A stretch of 64,000 nt of DNA from JBHELG01 sp046263195. GTDB taxonomy: Bacteria > Actinomycetota > Nitriliruptoria > Nitriliruptorales > JAHWKO01. The stretch spans positions 1 through 64,000 of the forward strand of contig JBHELG010000033.1 in NCBI GenBank assembly GCA_046263195.1, written 5' to 3'. The position numbers were made by a program, and so were the translations under genes. The notes beneath the pieces were generated by a model that made no database searches, had not been told where the DNA came from, and was given only the letters and a program-made list of their open reading frames with translations. Positions 1 through 7,343 of this stretch are shown here, piece by piece; position 1 is the first letter of the stretch; each line of letters begins with the position of its first letter.

Positions 1-88
1 AACCCTCGAAGGGTGCCCCCAGTGCATCGCCTACGGCGACGCCGACTAACGCCCCCCGAAAACGGTCCCGAGTCAGAGCGTCGTTCAT
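1..88 (-). CDS. ADP-ribosylglycohydrolase family protein, N-terminal fragment (cut by window edge)
   Basis: The minus strand from the ATG at 86-88 reads MNDALTRDRF and then RGALVGVAVGDALGAPFEG, still open at the window edge. The block RGALVGVAVGDALGAP is the typical opening of the DraG/ADP-ribosylglycohydrolase fold, whose members remove ADP-ribose from proteins or related molecules using two divalent metals. Only 29 codons are inside the window, so the metal ligands further along cannot be checked. The family call rests on this one conserved N-terminal segment. The gene is divergent from the secreted protein gene to its right, separated by about 410 bases. Confidence 0.7.
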   Translation of the reverse strand, partial: MNDALTRDRFRGALVGVAVGDALGAPFEG

Positions 89-498
89 GGTGCCCCGATC
101 GTTAGATCCGCCGATTGCTCTTTGGCGTCAGCCAGACTCGCCCTCATCTGGTGTTTGTCTTCGGCCGGCGAAGCGCCATACAAGCACAGGACCCCCGGCC
201 ATCTCGTCGCGAAAAGGCCTTCGTGCCGCATGGTTGGTCGCGGCACTTACAGCGGGGGCAGTGTTTCTCGCGCGCGCTTCTCAGCGACGCCCTGGATCCA
301 CCCCGCTGGCTCGGAGGACTGGCAGAACACAGCCACGGGAAACCGAACCCCGATAGCGTCGAAGCGGTCCCTCGCAAGACCGGCTTGATTTTCCCCCATG
401 GGGCGCAGCATTTGGAGCAGCCTCTTTGATCTGGGATGAGCCGATCGATACCTTCCTCCTACCCATGTTCGGTGGGGACCCTATGGGGAGGGGGTTCG
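89..498. other. Gene-free stretch upstream of a secreted protein gene
   Basis: About 410 bases lie between the divergent ADP-ribosylglycohydrolase start and the secreted protein at 499. Several short frames are open on both strands, but none has a convincing ribosome binding site or recognisable protein. One minus-strand frame contains a CxxC-like HCPRCKCR string, which is too little to call a zinc ribbon. The stretch presumably holds promoters for both flanking genes; I could not pick out boxes with confidence. Confidence 0.4.
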
Positions 499-1257
499 AT
501 GTTTCGCGTGCGCTATCTGTTGGGATTGGTTACGGCTGTGGGGGTGATCCTGGCCGCGAGCGGAGTGGTGCCTGGAGTGGCCACCGCCCAGGAAAAGGAC
601 AGCTTCAACTGCCCGATAAGCATGGTCTGTTTCTACGATGACCCAGCGTTCAATTTCGATACCCAAACGTCGGCGCGTGGAAACCCCGAAGTCGTCATCG
701 ACCCGCGTCCAGCCACGGACGCATCCGAAGTGTGCAGCAGGCTGGAGCATCAGAAGGTCCCGTTCATGGCCGGGTCCGCGCGCAACAACACCGGGGATGC
801 CTATCTGGAGTTGTTCGCCGACGACAATTGTTCGGCTCCGGTCGTGGAACCTGAGGGCGGCAATCTGGATCCTGGTGGCCGGGCCTACGAGGTCAATCCT
901 CAGGCGCAGTCCTTCATGGTTCTGGATCTGTCGCGCGCGTCCGCGACCTCCGAGTCCGCCGAGCAGCAGCTTATGGAGGCTGGGGGACTCGACGATGACG
1001 AGGTCGACCTCGACGACGTTGGTGTCGATCACGTCGGCGAGCAAGAGGAGGTCTCCCAGACACGGCGGGACGTCAGTGAGCGTGGCGCATCCGAGCTCGC
1101 GCATGAGCGCTCGCGTCTGCGTCGTGTCGAACGGCTGCTCCTGGGGGATGGCCGTGAGGGCCAGGAGGTGGCTCCCGCCGGGACGGAGCTACAGCAGCTC
1201 GGCTTGGACGAGCTCGAGCAGGGTCTGACCGGCCGGGTGCACGTGCCCGGGGGCTGA
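499..1257 (+). CDS. Secreted protein, peptidase-inhibitor-I36-like N-terminal half, unexplained C-terminal half
   Basis: The start at 499 is chosen because a GGGGAGGGGG purine run sits at 485-494 and the product then opens with a classic signal peptide (MFRVRYLL, hydrophobic core, VATAQEKD; cleavage after about residue 31). The exported part has paired cysteines (CPISMVCFYDD, a second Cys near residue 78, DDNC) and a glycine-rich segment near GNLDPGGRAYEV. This resembles small secreted actinobacterial proteins of the inhibitor I36 / crystallin-like type, but that call is tentative. From about residue 155 to the stop the sequence becomes a charged E/D/R-rich stretch with no Cys and no similarity to the first half. 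It looks like the antisense of another reading frame, so the true C-terminus is uncertain. Total 252 codons. Confidence 0.55.
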   Translation: MFRVRYLLGLVTAVGVILAASGVVPGVATAQEKDSFNCPISMVCFYDDPAFNFDTQTSARGNPEVVIDPRPATDASEVCSRLEHQKVPFMAGSARNNTGDAYLELFADDNCSAPVVEPEGGNLDPGGRAYEVNPQAQSFMVLDLSRASATSESAEQQLMEAGGLDDDEVDLDDVGVDHVGEQEEVSQTRRDVSERGASELAHERSRLRRVERLLLGDGREGQEVAPAGTELQQLGLDELEQGLTGRVHVPGG

Positions 1258-1329
1258 CCAGGGCGTGGCGAGATTGCGCCGATTCCGCCCAATGTGGCCT
1301 TGTGAGGCCGGCAGGTATCGTGTGGAGGC

Positions 1330-2115
1330 GTGGCACGGGCTGGGGTGGAAGGAGCACGCCTCGCGGCCGTTGTACTGGCTGCTGGCGCCGGGACTCGGCT
1401 GCGCCCCCTGACCTATCTGCGCCCGAAGGCGCTTTGTCCCGTCCTCAACGTGCCACTCGTGGATCTCGCGATCCAACGGGCGCGGCAAGTGACCGACGCG
1501 GTGGCGGTCAACGTGCACCATGGGCGGGTGCAGCTCGAGGCCTACCTGTCTGGACGGGTCCATGTTTCCATCGAGGAGCCCGAAGCCCTCGAGACGGCCG
1601 GAGCGCTGGGCCATTTGCGGGGCTGGATCGATGGTCGCGACGTGCTCGTAGTGAACGTCGACGCGTGGCACCGCGAGGACCTCTCCCCATTCGTTGCCTC
1701 CTGGGATGGCGAACGGGTCCGCCTCCTCGTCGTGCGCGATCCCGATCACGGCGACTTCGGCCAGTTGCGTTATGCGGGCGTGGCCCTGCTGCCGTGGAGC
1801 AGCGTCCGGCAGCTACCGGCCAGGCGTCTCGGTCTCTACCCGGCGCTGCTAGGTCCGGCCGTCGAGAACGGGTCGGCAGAACTGGTCCCGAGCGACAAGC
1901 CGTTCTTCGACTGTGGAACGCCCTCGGAGTACCTCGGGGCGAACCTCACCGCCTCGGGCGGCGCGAGCGTCGTCGGCGAGGGCGCCATCGTCGAGGGGGA
2001 AGTCGTGCGCTCGGTCGTGTGGTCCGGTGCGCGGGTCGAGCCCGGAGAGCGGCTCGTGGAGGCAATACGAGCGCCGCAAGGCATCACCGTCCAGACTCGG
2101 CTCCCTGTCGTATGA
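1330..2115 (+). CDS. Nucleotidyltransferase family protein (sugar-1-phosphate NTP transferase type)
   Basis: 261 residues. The N-terminus LAAVVLAAGAGTRLRPLT is the G-x-G-T-R nucleotide-binding signature of sugar-phosphate nucleotidyltransferases (mannose-1-phosphate guanylyltransferase / glucose-1-phosphate thymidylyltransferase group), followed by KALCPVLNVPLVD, which supplies the conserved Lys. A VNVDAWH segment near residue 108 sits where the family places its metal-binding Asp. The C-terminal part (GGASVVGEGAIVEGEVVRSVVW) looks like the beginning of a left-handed beta-helix. The protein is short for the family and its substrate cannot be told from sequence. The start could instead be the GTG at 1345. 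Its stop overlaps the ATG of the next gene by 4 nt. Confidence 0.75.
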   Translation: MARAGVEGARLAAVVLAAGAGTRLRPLTYLRPKALCPVLNVPLVDLAIQRARQVTDAVAVNVHHGRVQLEAYLSGRVHVSIEEPEALETAGALGHLRGWIDGRDVLVVNVDAWHREDLSPFVASWDGERVRLLVVRDPDHGDFGQLRYAGVALLPWSSVRQLPARRLGLYPALLGPAVENGSAELVPSDKPFFDCGTPSEYLGANLTASGGASVVGEGAIVEGEVVRSVVWSGARVEPGERLVEAIRAPQGITVQTRLPVV

Positions 2116-2782
2116 CAAGAGCCGCTGGACTCGACGGTTACCCGCAGGGATGGGTAGCTGTCGTGTTGCGGGAGGGAGGATTCGAGCGCGCCGACGTGTA
2201 CCCGACTTTCACCGCTGCGGCGGTCGGCCTCGCTGGCGTCGCGCGCATCGGCGTCGACATGCCGATCGGCCTCGTCGAAGCTGGACTGCGCGACGCGACC
2301 TGGCCGCGAAGCGGGCAGCCGGTAAGGCAGCATCCTCGGTTTTCATGACGCCTCCACGCCCCGCGCTCGTGGCCCCCTCGTATCCTGAGGCGAACGCCCT
2401 GTCACGAGTACTCGCAGGCCAGGGATTGAGCCGGCAGGCCTGGGGGTTGCGCGGGAAGATCCTCGAGCTCGACGCGCTCCAGCCCCTCGGCCACGAGGTC
2501 GTCGAGGTACACCCCGAGATCGCCTTCCGCGCACTCGCACGCCGTGACCTGCCTTCGAAGCGAACCTGGACTGGTGTGATGGAACGGCTCGAGCTGCTCC
2601 GTGAAGTGGGTATCGAACTGCCGACACATTGGGCGGGTGGGGAGCGCGCCCGCCCCGACGACGTCGTCGACGCCGCAGTGGCCGCGTGGGTCGCCGCGGG
2701 CTCGCACCTCTACCACCTCCCGCAGCAGCCCCGACAGTTCGACGCCGGAAGGCCCATTCTCATCTGGGGGCGGTCCCGTTGA
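2112..2782 (+). pseudogene. DUF429 family protein (predicted RNase H-like), interrupted by one frameshift
   Basis: The ATG at 2112 overlaps the upstream stop (ATGA). The first frame encodes DGYPQGWVAVVLREGG and IGVDMPIGLVEAGLRD, the DUF429 N-terminal pattern. After about position 2294 the homologous protein continues in another frame (DLAAKRAAGKAASSVF, MTPPRPALVAPS, EVHPEIAFRALA), with its TGA at 2780-2782. A single missing base near 2294-2297 would restore the expected R-D-A-D-L-A-A-K sequence. No other damage is visible in either half, so this is either a very recent mutation or a sequence error. The function of DUF429 proteins is not established. The 3' end overlaps the TTG of the next gene. 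Confidence 0.7.
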
Positions 2783-3930
2783 ACTACGCCGCCCCACGCT
2801 ACGGGTCCGCCTCGCTGGCCGACGTCGCTCCCGCGCTGCTCGACGCGCTTGGCGTCCGCGGCACGAACCCCTTTGGCTTCGAGCCGGCGCGCCGCGCCTG
2901 CCTGCTCCTCATCGATGGCCTGGGATTCGATCTGCTGCATTCCCGTCGTGACGTCGCCCCCTTCCTCGCCTCCGTGGCTTCGCGGGAGCCGATCGATGCC
3001 GCCTTTCCCACAACGACCGCGGCGAGCCTCGCCTCTCTCACGACCGGTCGGCCTCCTGGCGAGCACGGTCTCCTCGGCCCCACTGTTGCGCTCCCCGGCA
3101 GCGACCGGCCGATGAACGTGCTGAAGTGGCGTCTGCACGGGGTCGGTCCCAGCGTCGACCTCATCGACGTCGTCCCACCCGAGCGTTTCCAACCGGTTCC
3201 GACCGTGCTCGAGCTTGCCAGCGCCGCTGGTCTGAACCCCGTGACGTTGGGCCCGTCGGAGCATGACCGTTCAGGGCTGAGTCGGGCGGTCCTGCGGGGG
3301 GCCGCCCACGTCGCCATCTCCTCCCTCAGCGAGCTTGTCGACTCCACTGCTCGAACGTTGCTCTCGTCCGCCTGCCGTTTCGTCTACGCCTACCACGGCT
3401 CCCTGGATCAGGTAGGCCACCGCGAGGGTGTCGCTTCGGAGCGCTGGGTCGATGAGCTCTCCCGCGTCGATGCGGCCGTGAACGCCCTCGCCGAGCGCCT
3501 GCCAGGGGACACCCTGCTCGTGGCGGTCGGCGATCACGGGATGGTCGACGTCGACGACGAGGGCTTCATCGACGTCGCCAAGGATCCGGTCCTGCTGGAC
3601 GGAGTGCGAGTTCTCGCTGGCGAGCCGCGGCTGCGGCACGTGCACGTTGCGGCCGGGGCGGGGCATGACGTGCTCGAGACCTGGCAAGAGCGCCTCGGCG
3701 ACCTGGCCTGCATCATGTCTCGCGAACAGACGGTGGCGGAGGGATGGTTCGGCCCCGTCGTGTCCGACGCTGCTCGGGCTCGCATCGGTGACGTGGTCGC
3801 GGCCGCGTACCCGGGAGCGGCCATCGTGCAAAGCGATCTCGATCCCATGCAGACCGACCTCGTGGGCCATCATGGCTCGCTCACCGACGCGGAACGTCAC
3901 GTGCCTCTCGTCGTGGTCCGCAAGAGCTAG
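2779..3930 (+). CDS. Alkaline phosphatase superfamily protein (nucleotide pyrophosphatase/phosphodiesterase-like)
   Basis: 383 residues from a TTG start that overlaps the DUF429 stop (TTGA) and is preceded by GGGGGCGG at 2766-2772; the frame is open further upstream but that part is antisense-like. Metal-site motifs of the superfamily are in order: LLLIDGLGFD near residue 40 (first Asp), FPTTTAASLASLTTGR near 77 (nucleophile Thr, PTTT), VYAYHGSLDQVGHREG (Asp and His) near 205, VAVGDHGMVDVD (Asp-His), and a late His in DLVGHHGSLTDAE. No signal peptide or membrane segment, so it should act in the cytoplasm on a phosphodiester or pyrophosphate not identifiable here. It completes a cluster with the nucleotidyltransferase and DUF429 genes. 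Confidence 0.85.
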   Translation: MNYAAPRYGSASLADVAPALLDALGVRGTNPFGFEPARRACLLLIDGLGFDLLHSRRDVAPFLASVASREPIDAAFPTTTAASLASLTTGRPPGEHGLLGPTVALPGSDRPMNVLKWRLHGVGPSVDLIDVVPPERFQPVPTVLELASAAGLNPVTLGPSEHDRSGLSRAVLRGAAHVAISSLSELVDSTARTLLSSACRFVYAYHGSLDQVGHREGVASERWVDELSRVDAAVNALAERLPGDTLLVAVGDHGMVDVDDEGFIDVAKDPVLLDGVRVLAGEPRLRHVHVAAGAGHDVLETWQERLGDLACIMSREQTVAEGWFGPVVSDAARARIGDVVAAAYPGAAIVQSDLDPMQTDLVGHHGSLTDAERHVPLVVVRKS

Positions 3931-3997
3931 ATGCAGGCTGGACGGCCGGTACACCCCCGCAGGCCTGCAACTCGCGGCCCCATTAGCCTCTCTTCCT

Positions 3998-4801
3998 GTG
4001 AGCGTCGAGACGATCGAGTTCGGTTCCGACCCGTCGCAGGTCGGTGACCTCTATCTACCTGAGGTGGAGCCGCCGCCGTGGCCGGTGGTCATCCTCCTGC
4101 ACGGTGGATTCTGGCGCGCTGACTACGGGCGAGATCTCATGACGCAGATCGCCGAGGACCTCACCGTCCGCTGCTATGCGGCCTGGGTGGTGGGGTTTCG
4201 TCGTCTGGGCATGAAGGGGGGTGGATGGCCGGGCACCCTCGACGACGTCGCCGCAGGCGTGGACGCCCTCGTCGGGCTTGCAGCTGATCGTTCTCTCGAT
4301 CTCGAGCGGACCGCTACCGTGGGACATTCTGCCGGGGGGCAGCTGGCGTTGTGGGTAGCCGCTCGTCGTCGTCTGCCACCGCACGCTCCGGGGGCCCGGC
4401 CGACCATGCACCCGCGTGCTGCAATCAGCTGCTCTGGCGTGCTCGACCTGGCTCGAGCAGCGGAGCAGGGAGTCGGGTCCGGAGCCGTGGTGGAGCTGCT
4501 CGGCGGACTGCCGGACGACGCCCCGGAGCGGTACGAACTCGTCTCACCCGCGGCGCGCGTCCCGATCGGCGTTCCGACCGTCGTGCTCCACGGGGAGGAC
4601 GACAACATCGTTCCCCCGTCACAGAGCCGGACGTACGCCGAACTTGCCATCAGCGCTGGTGACCCTGTCCAACTCGTCGAGTTGCCGGGGATCGGCCACT
4701 TCGACTTCCTCGATCCCGCCTCCATGGCATGGCAGTCGGTAGTCGATCGGCTGCCCGAATTGCTGCAAGCCCCTGGACGGGCCGAAGGCCGCTTCCGCTG
4801 A
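3998..4801 (+). CDS. Alpha/beta hydrolase (esterase/peptidase-like)
   Basis: 267 residues from the GTG at 3998. Motifs of the alpha/beta-hydrolase fold are complete: oxyanion HGGFWRADYGRD near residue 34, nucleophile elbow GHSAGGQLALW near residue 108 with Ser as nucleophile, acid residue in LHGEDDNIVP near 198, and catalytic His in GIGHFDFLDP near 230. The arrangement (HGGFW, GHSAGG) is that of the kynurenine formamidase/BD-FAE-like subgroup, but no kynurenine gene is nearby, so the substrate is open. Its 3' end overlaps the convergent MpaB gene by about 150 nt, an unusually long overlap. Confidence 0.85.
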   Translation: MSVETIEFGSDPSQVGDLYLPEVEPPPWPVVILLHGGFWRADYGRDLMTQIAEDLTVRCYAAWVVGFRRLGMKGGGWPGTLDDVAAGVDALVGLAADRSLDLERTATVGHSAGGQLALWVAARRRLPPHAPGARPTMHPRAAISCSGVLDLARAAEQGVGSGAVVELLGGLPDDAPERYELVSPAARVPIGVPTVVLHGEDDNIVPPSQSRTYAELAISAGDPVQLVELPGIGHFDFLDPASMAWQSVVDRLPELLQAPGRAEGRFR

Positions 4802-5573
4802 ACTCTTGCAGGGCGCTGCGGACCACAGGATGCCGAGGCACGGTCAGGTCGAGAGCACGGATGAGGGCCTGCACCGCGGGACGCACAAGCGCCGTGGCAG
4901 GAGGCGGCCAGCGCAATCCATAGAGCTCGCGGGCTCGTGGGGGCAGGATACCTACCGCCGCAGCCACCACGACCGCCCACAGGGGCCGTAGCAAGGGAGG
5001 CATCGGGGGGGCGAGGAGCGTGCGCATGGCGTCACGGGTCGTCTCGGAGACGCACAGCCCCCGAACCTCGCGCAGGTACCTCTGGAGCTGCGCGACGGAG
5101 GCAGGTACCTCGTCAGCCGCCAATCCAACCAACTCGCCTGCCCGCACCATCTCGGCGACGTAGCGGTCGGCGTCCGCCGCCGAGAGCCGTCCCCCGTAGA
5201 CCTGATAGGCGGTGAGGAACGAGTCGACTTCGACTGTGTGCACCCACAGCAGCAACTCGGGGTCGTCGGCCCGGTAGGGTCGCCCGCTGATCGGGTCGAC
5301 TCCCGCAACCTTGGCGTGCACCGCCCGTACCCGTGCCCCGGCCGTCTCGGCCGCCTCGGTGTCCCCGAATGTGGTGGTGATCAGATACTCGCTCGTGCGC
5401 CCGAGGCGGGCCCAAGGGTCGCGACGAAACGTGCTGTGCTGGTCCACCGCGGCCATCGCACGGGGCTCGAGCGCCTGCACGAGCAGGGCTCGCAGCCCTC
5501 CGATGATCATGCTGCGGTGGGCATGAATCCGCCAGGTCACGCTGTGGGGACCAAACAGGCCGTAGTCGCGCAT
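4650..5573 (-). CDS. Oxygenase MpaB family protein (DUF2236)
   Basis: 307 residues. The start at 5573 gives MRDYGLFGPHSVTWRIHA, matching the usual N-terminus of DUF2236 proteins; a frame open further upstream is the shadow of the OB-fold gene. Conserved family segments follow: SMIIGGLRALLVQALEPRAMAAV, DPWARLGRTSEYL, FGDTEAAETAGARVRAVH, and YRADDPELLLWVHTVEVDSF. The family is helical and related to latex-clearing-protein-type heme oxygenases; the MpaB name comes from a fungal mycophenolic-acid pathway, and bacterial substrates are unknown. The last 50 residues are arginine-rich and antisense to the alpha/beta hydrolase, so the natural C-terminus may be near 4800 with read-through or a 3' frameshift. 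Confidence 0.8.
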   Translation of the reverse strand: MRDYGLFGPHSVTWRIHAHRSMIIGGLRALLVQALEPRAMAAVDQHSTFRRDPWARLGRTSEYLITTTFGDTEAAETAGARVRAVHAKVAGVDPISGRPYRADDPELLLWVHTVEVDSFLTAYQVYGGRLSAADADRYVAEMVRAGELVGLAADEVPASVAQLQRYLREVRGLCVSETTRDAMRTLLAPPMPPLLRPLWAVVVAAAVGILPPRARELYGLRWPPPATALVRPAVQALIRALDLTVPRHPVVRSALQEFSGSGLRPVQGLAAIRAADRLPTAMPWRRDRGSRSGRSPATRRVGQGHQR

Positions 5574-5622
5574 CCTCCGCAGATTACGCGCAGGCGGCCA
5601 CCCTGGCGGTACGCTTCCGAAA

Positions 5623-6000
5623 ATGGGCAAGCTGCGGGAATTCGTCCACCGCCTCGTCACCCCCGTCGACGAGATCCAGCGGGAGGAGTTGGCGGCCTTC
5701 TGTGAGCAGATGCCCACGACATCAATCGTCGACGTGCGCCCGCGGCAGCGGGTCCGGGTCGTAGGTGAAATCGAATATGTTCGCACCGTCCCCCGCTCAG
5801 GCGCCCCGAGCCTCGAGGTGGGCATGACCGACGGGCACCACCGGGTCCTGGCGGAGTTCCTGGGACGCCGGAGCGTTCCGGGAATTCAGGTGGGGCGCAG
5901 GCTCATCATCTCCGGGGTGGCAGCGCCGGAGGGACGCATCTACCGCATCGTGAACCCGGAGTACGAGCTGTTGCCGACGCCGGGACGCCGGGACGTCTGA
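5623..6000 (+). CDS. OB-fold nucleic-acid-binding-domain protein
   Basis: 125 residues, divergent from MpaB with 49 nt between the starts. After a helical N-terminus (MGKLREFVHRLVTP) the chain has the five-strand OB pattern: RQRVRVVGEIEYVRTVP, LEVGMTDGHHRVLAEFLG, GIQVGRRLIISGVA, and IYRIVNPEYELL. Small single-domain OB-fold proteins of this type sit beside paired TrkA genes in many actinobacteria, as here; their role is not known. It ends only 4 nt before the convergent trkA-type gene. Confidence 0.8.
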   Translation: MGKLREFVHRLVTPVDEIQREELAAFCEQMPTTSIVDVRPRQRVRVVGEIEYVRTVPRSGAPSLEVGMTDGHHRVLAEFLGRRSVPGIQVGRRLIISGVAAPEGRIYRIVNPEYELLPTPGRRDV

Positions 6001-6004
6001 CGCC

Positions 6005-6664
6005 TCAACGGCCGGTCAGCAGCCGTCGCACATCATCCTCCGTCTCAGGGGTGACGAGCGCGAGCACTTCGTCACCAGGCGCGAAGACCGTGTCGCCGCG
6101 CGGCACGAAGACGTGGTCGTGACGCACGACCGCGACGAAGGTCGCGTCGCGGGGCGTGTCGAGATCCATGATCCGTCGATCCACGACCGGCGCGTCCTCC
6201 GCCAACGTCACCTCCACGAGACGGATCTTGCCGCCTTCGAGCATGAGGAGGCGGACGAGGTCACCAACGGTCAGTGCCTCCTGTACGAGCGACGTGACCA
6301 GGTGGGGGGTCGAGACGGACACGTCGACGCCCCAGGCCTCCGTGAACAGCCAGGAGTTCTCGGGATGGTTCACGCGAGCGATGACCCGTGGCACCGCGAA
6401 CTCCTGCTTCGCGAGCAGGGATATGACGAGGTTGTCCTCGTCGTCGCCCGTGACGGCAACCATCACGTCGACGCTGTCGAGGCGGGCTGCGGCGAGTGAG
6501 GAGAACTCGCACGCATCCGCCACGTGCCACTCGACATGGCTCAGGTGCGCCCGCTCGACCACCTCCGGGTCCTGCTCGATGAGCAGAACCTCGAAGCCGC
6601 TCGCCTCTAGCGTGCGAGCCACGTACTGTCCCACGTTCCCCGCGCCGGCGATCGCCACGCGCAT
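6005..6664 (-). CDS. TrkA family potassium uptake protein (second of a pair)
   Basis: 219 residues. The N-terminus MRVAIAGAGNVGQYVARTL is a dinucleotide-binding Rossmann motif, followed by an acidic strand end (LLIEQDPEVVERA) and the TrkA-N core AVTGDDEDNLVISLLAKQ. The C-terminal half (residues about 135-219: VTLAEDAPVVDRRIMDL to GDEVLALVTPETEDDVRRLL) is an RCK_C/TrkA-C domain. These cytoplasmic regulators gate K+ channels or Trk/Ktr transporters in response to nucleotides. Its ATG overlaps the stop of the upstream partner by 1 nt (TGATG). No K+ channel or transporter gene is in the window. Confidence 0.88.
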   Translation of the reverse strand: MRVAIAGAGNVGQYVARTLEASGFEVLLIEQDPEVVERAHLSHVEWHVADACEFSSLAAARLDSVDVMVAVTGDDEDNLVISLLAKQEFAVPRVIARVNHPENSWLFTEAWGVDVSVSTPHLVTSLVQEALTVGDLVRLLMLEGGKIRLVEVTLAEDAPVVDRRIMDLDTPRDATFVAVVRHDHVFVPRGDTVFAPGDEVLALVTPETEDDVRRLLTGR

Positions 6665-7320
6665 CAGCGCCGCCCCGCCTCGAGCCGGGCCTGCAAGTCC
6701 CCGAGTGCAGCGACGGCGACGACAAGATGGATGATGTCGTTCTCCTGGCCGATGAGATCCTCGGAAGCCACGTGCGCCTCCCCGAAACGGCTGACCGAGG
6801 CCAGGCGAATGCGGCCCGGCTCCTCCAGGGAGGTGAGTCGACGGCCTACCCAGGCGACGGGCAGGTCCCGTTCGACGAGGCAGACCCGTCCGGTCGGATC
6901 CACCCAATCCTGGCTCGTGTCCCCTGGAAAGAGGCGCCGCAGTACCTGATCGGTGGTCCACGCCACCGTCGGCACTGTCGGGATCCCCAGGCGCTGGTAG
7001 ATGACGGCCCGTCGAGGGTCGTAGATGCGGGCGACCACCCGTTCCACCCCGTAGGTCTCCCGCCCGATCCGAGCCGACAAGATGTTCGAGTTGTCCCCGT
7101 TCGTGACGGCGGCAAGACCTCCGGCTTCCTCGATGCCGGCTGCGGCGAGTGCGTCGCGGTCGAAGCCGAGGCCTGTGACGCGCTGTCCGCGGAAGGTCTC
7201 GGGCAGCCGCCGAAACGCCTGCGGGGCCTTGTCGATGACCGACACCGTGTGTCCGCCGTCCTCCAGACGTTGGGCCAAGCCGCTGCCCACCCGCCCGCAG
7301 CCGATCACCACGACATGCAC
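6664..7320 (-). CDS. TrkA family potassium uptake protein (first of a pair)
   Basis: 218 residues. MHVVVIGCGRVGSGLAQRLE gives the Rossmann nucleotide site and SVIDKAP the acidic end of strand 2. The central part AAVTNGDNSNILSARIGRE matches the TrkA-N domain, and IRLASVSRFGEAHVASEDL begins the RCK_C domain. With its overlapping neighbour it forms the two-subunit arrangement often seen in actinobacteria (homologous to the TrkA/CeoB-CeoC pair). It is translated first and is translationally coupled to the second gene. Confidence 0.88.
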   Translation of the reverse strand: MHVVVIGCGRVGSGLAQRLEDGGHTVSVIDKAPQAFRRLPETFRGQRVTGLGFDRDALAAAGIEEAGGLAAVTNGDNSNILSARIGRETYGVERVVARIYDPRRAVIYQRLGIPTVPTVAWTTDQVLRRLFPGDTSQDWVDPTGRVCLVERDLPVAWVGRRLTSLEEPGRIRLASVSRFGEAHVASEDLIGQENDIIHLVVAVAALGDLQARLEAGRR

Positions 7321-7343
7321 GCCCCACTCCTATGCCACACGTG

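Noticed and set aside
144..377. Minus-strand frame with a HCPRCKCR string that could be a transposase zinc ribbon
   Set aside because: Only one Cys pair motif, no transposase core and no terminal repeats nearby.
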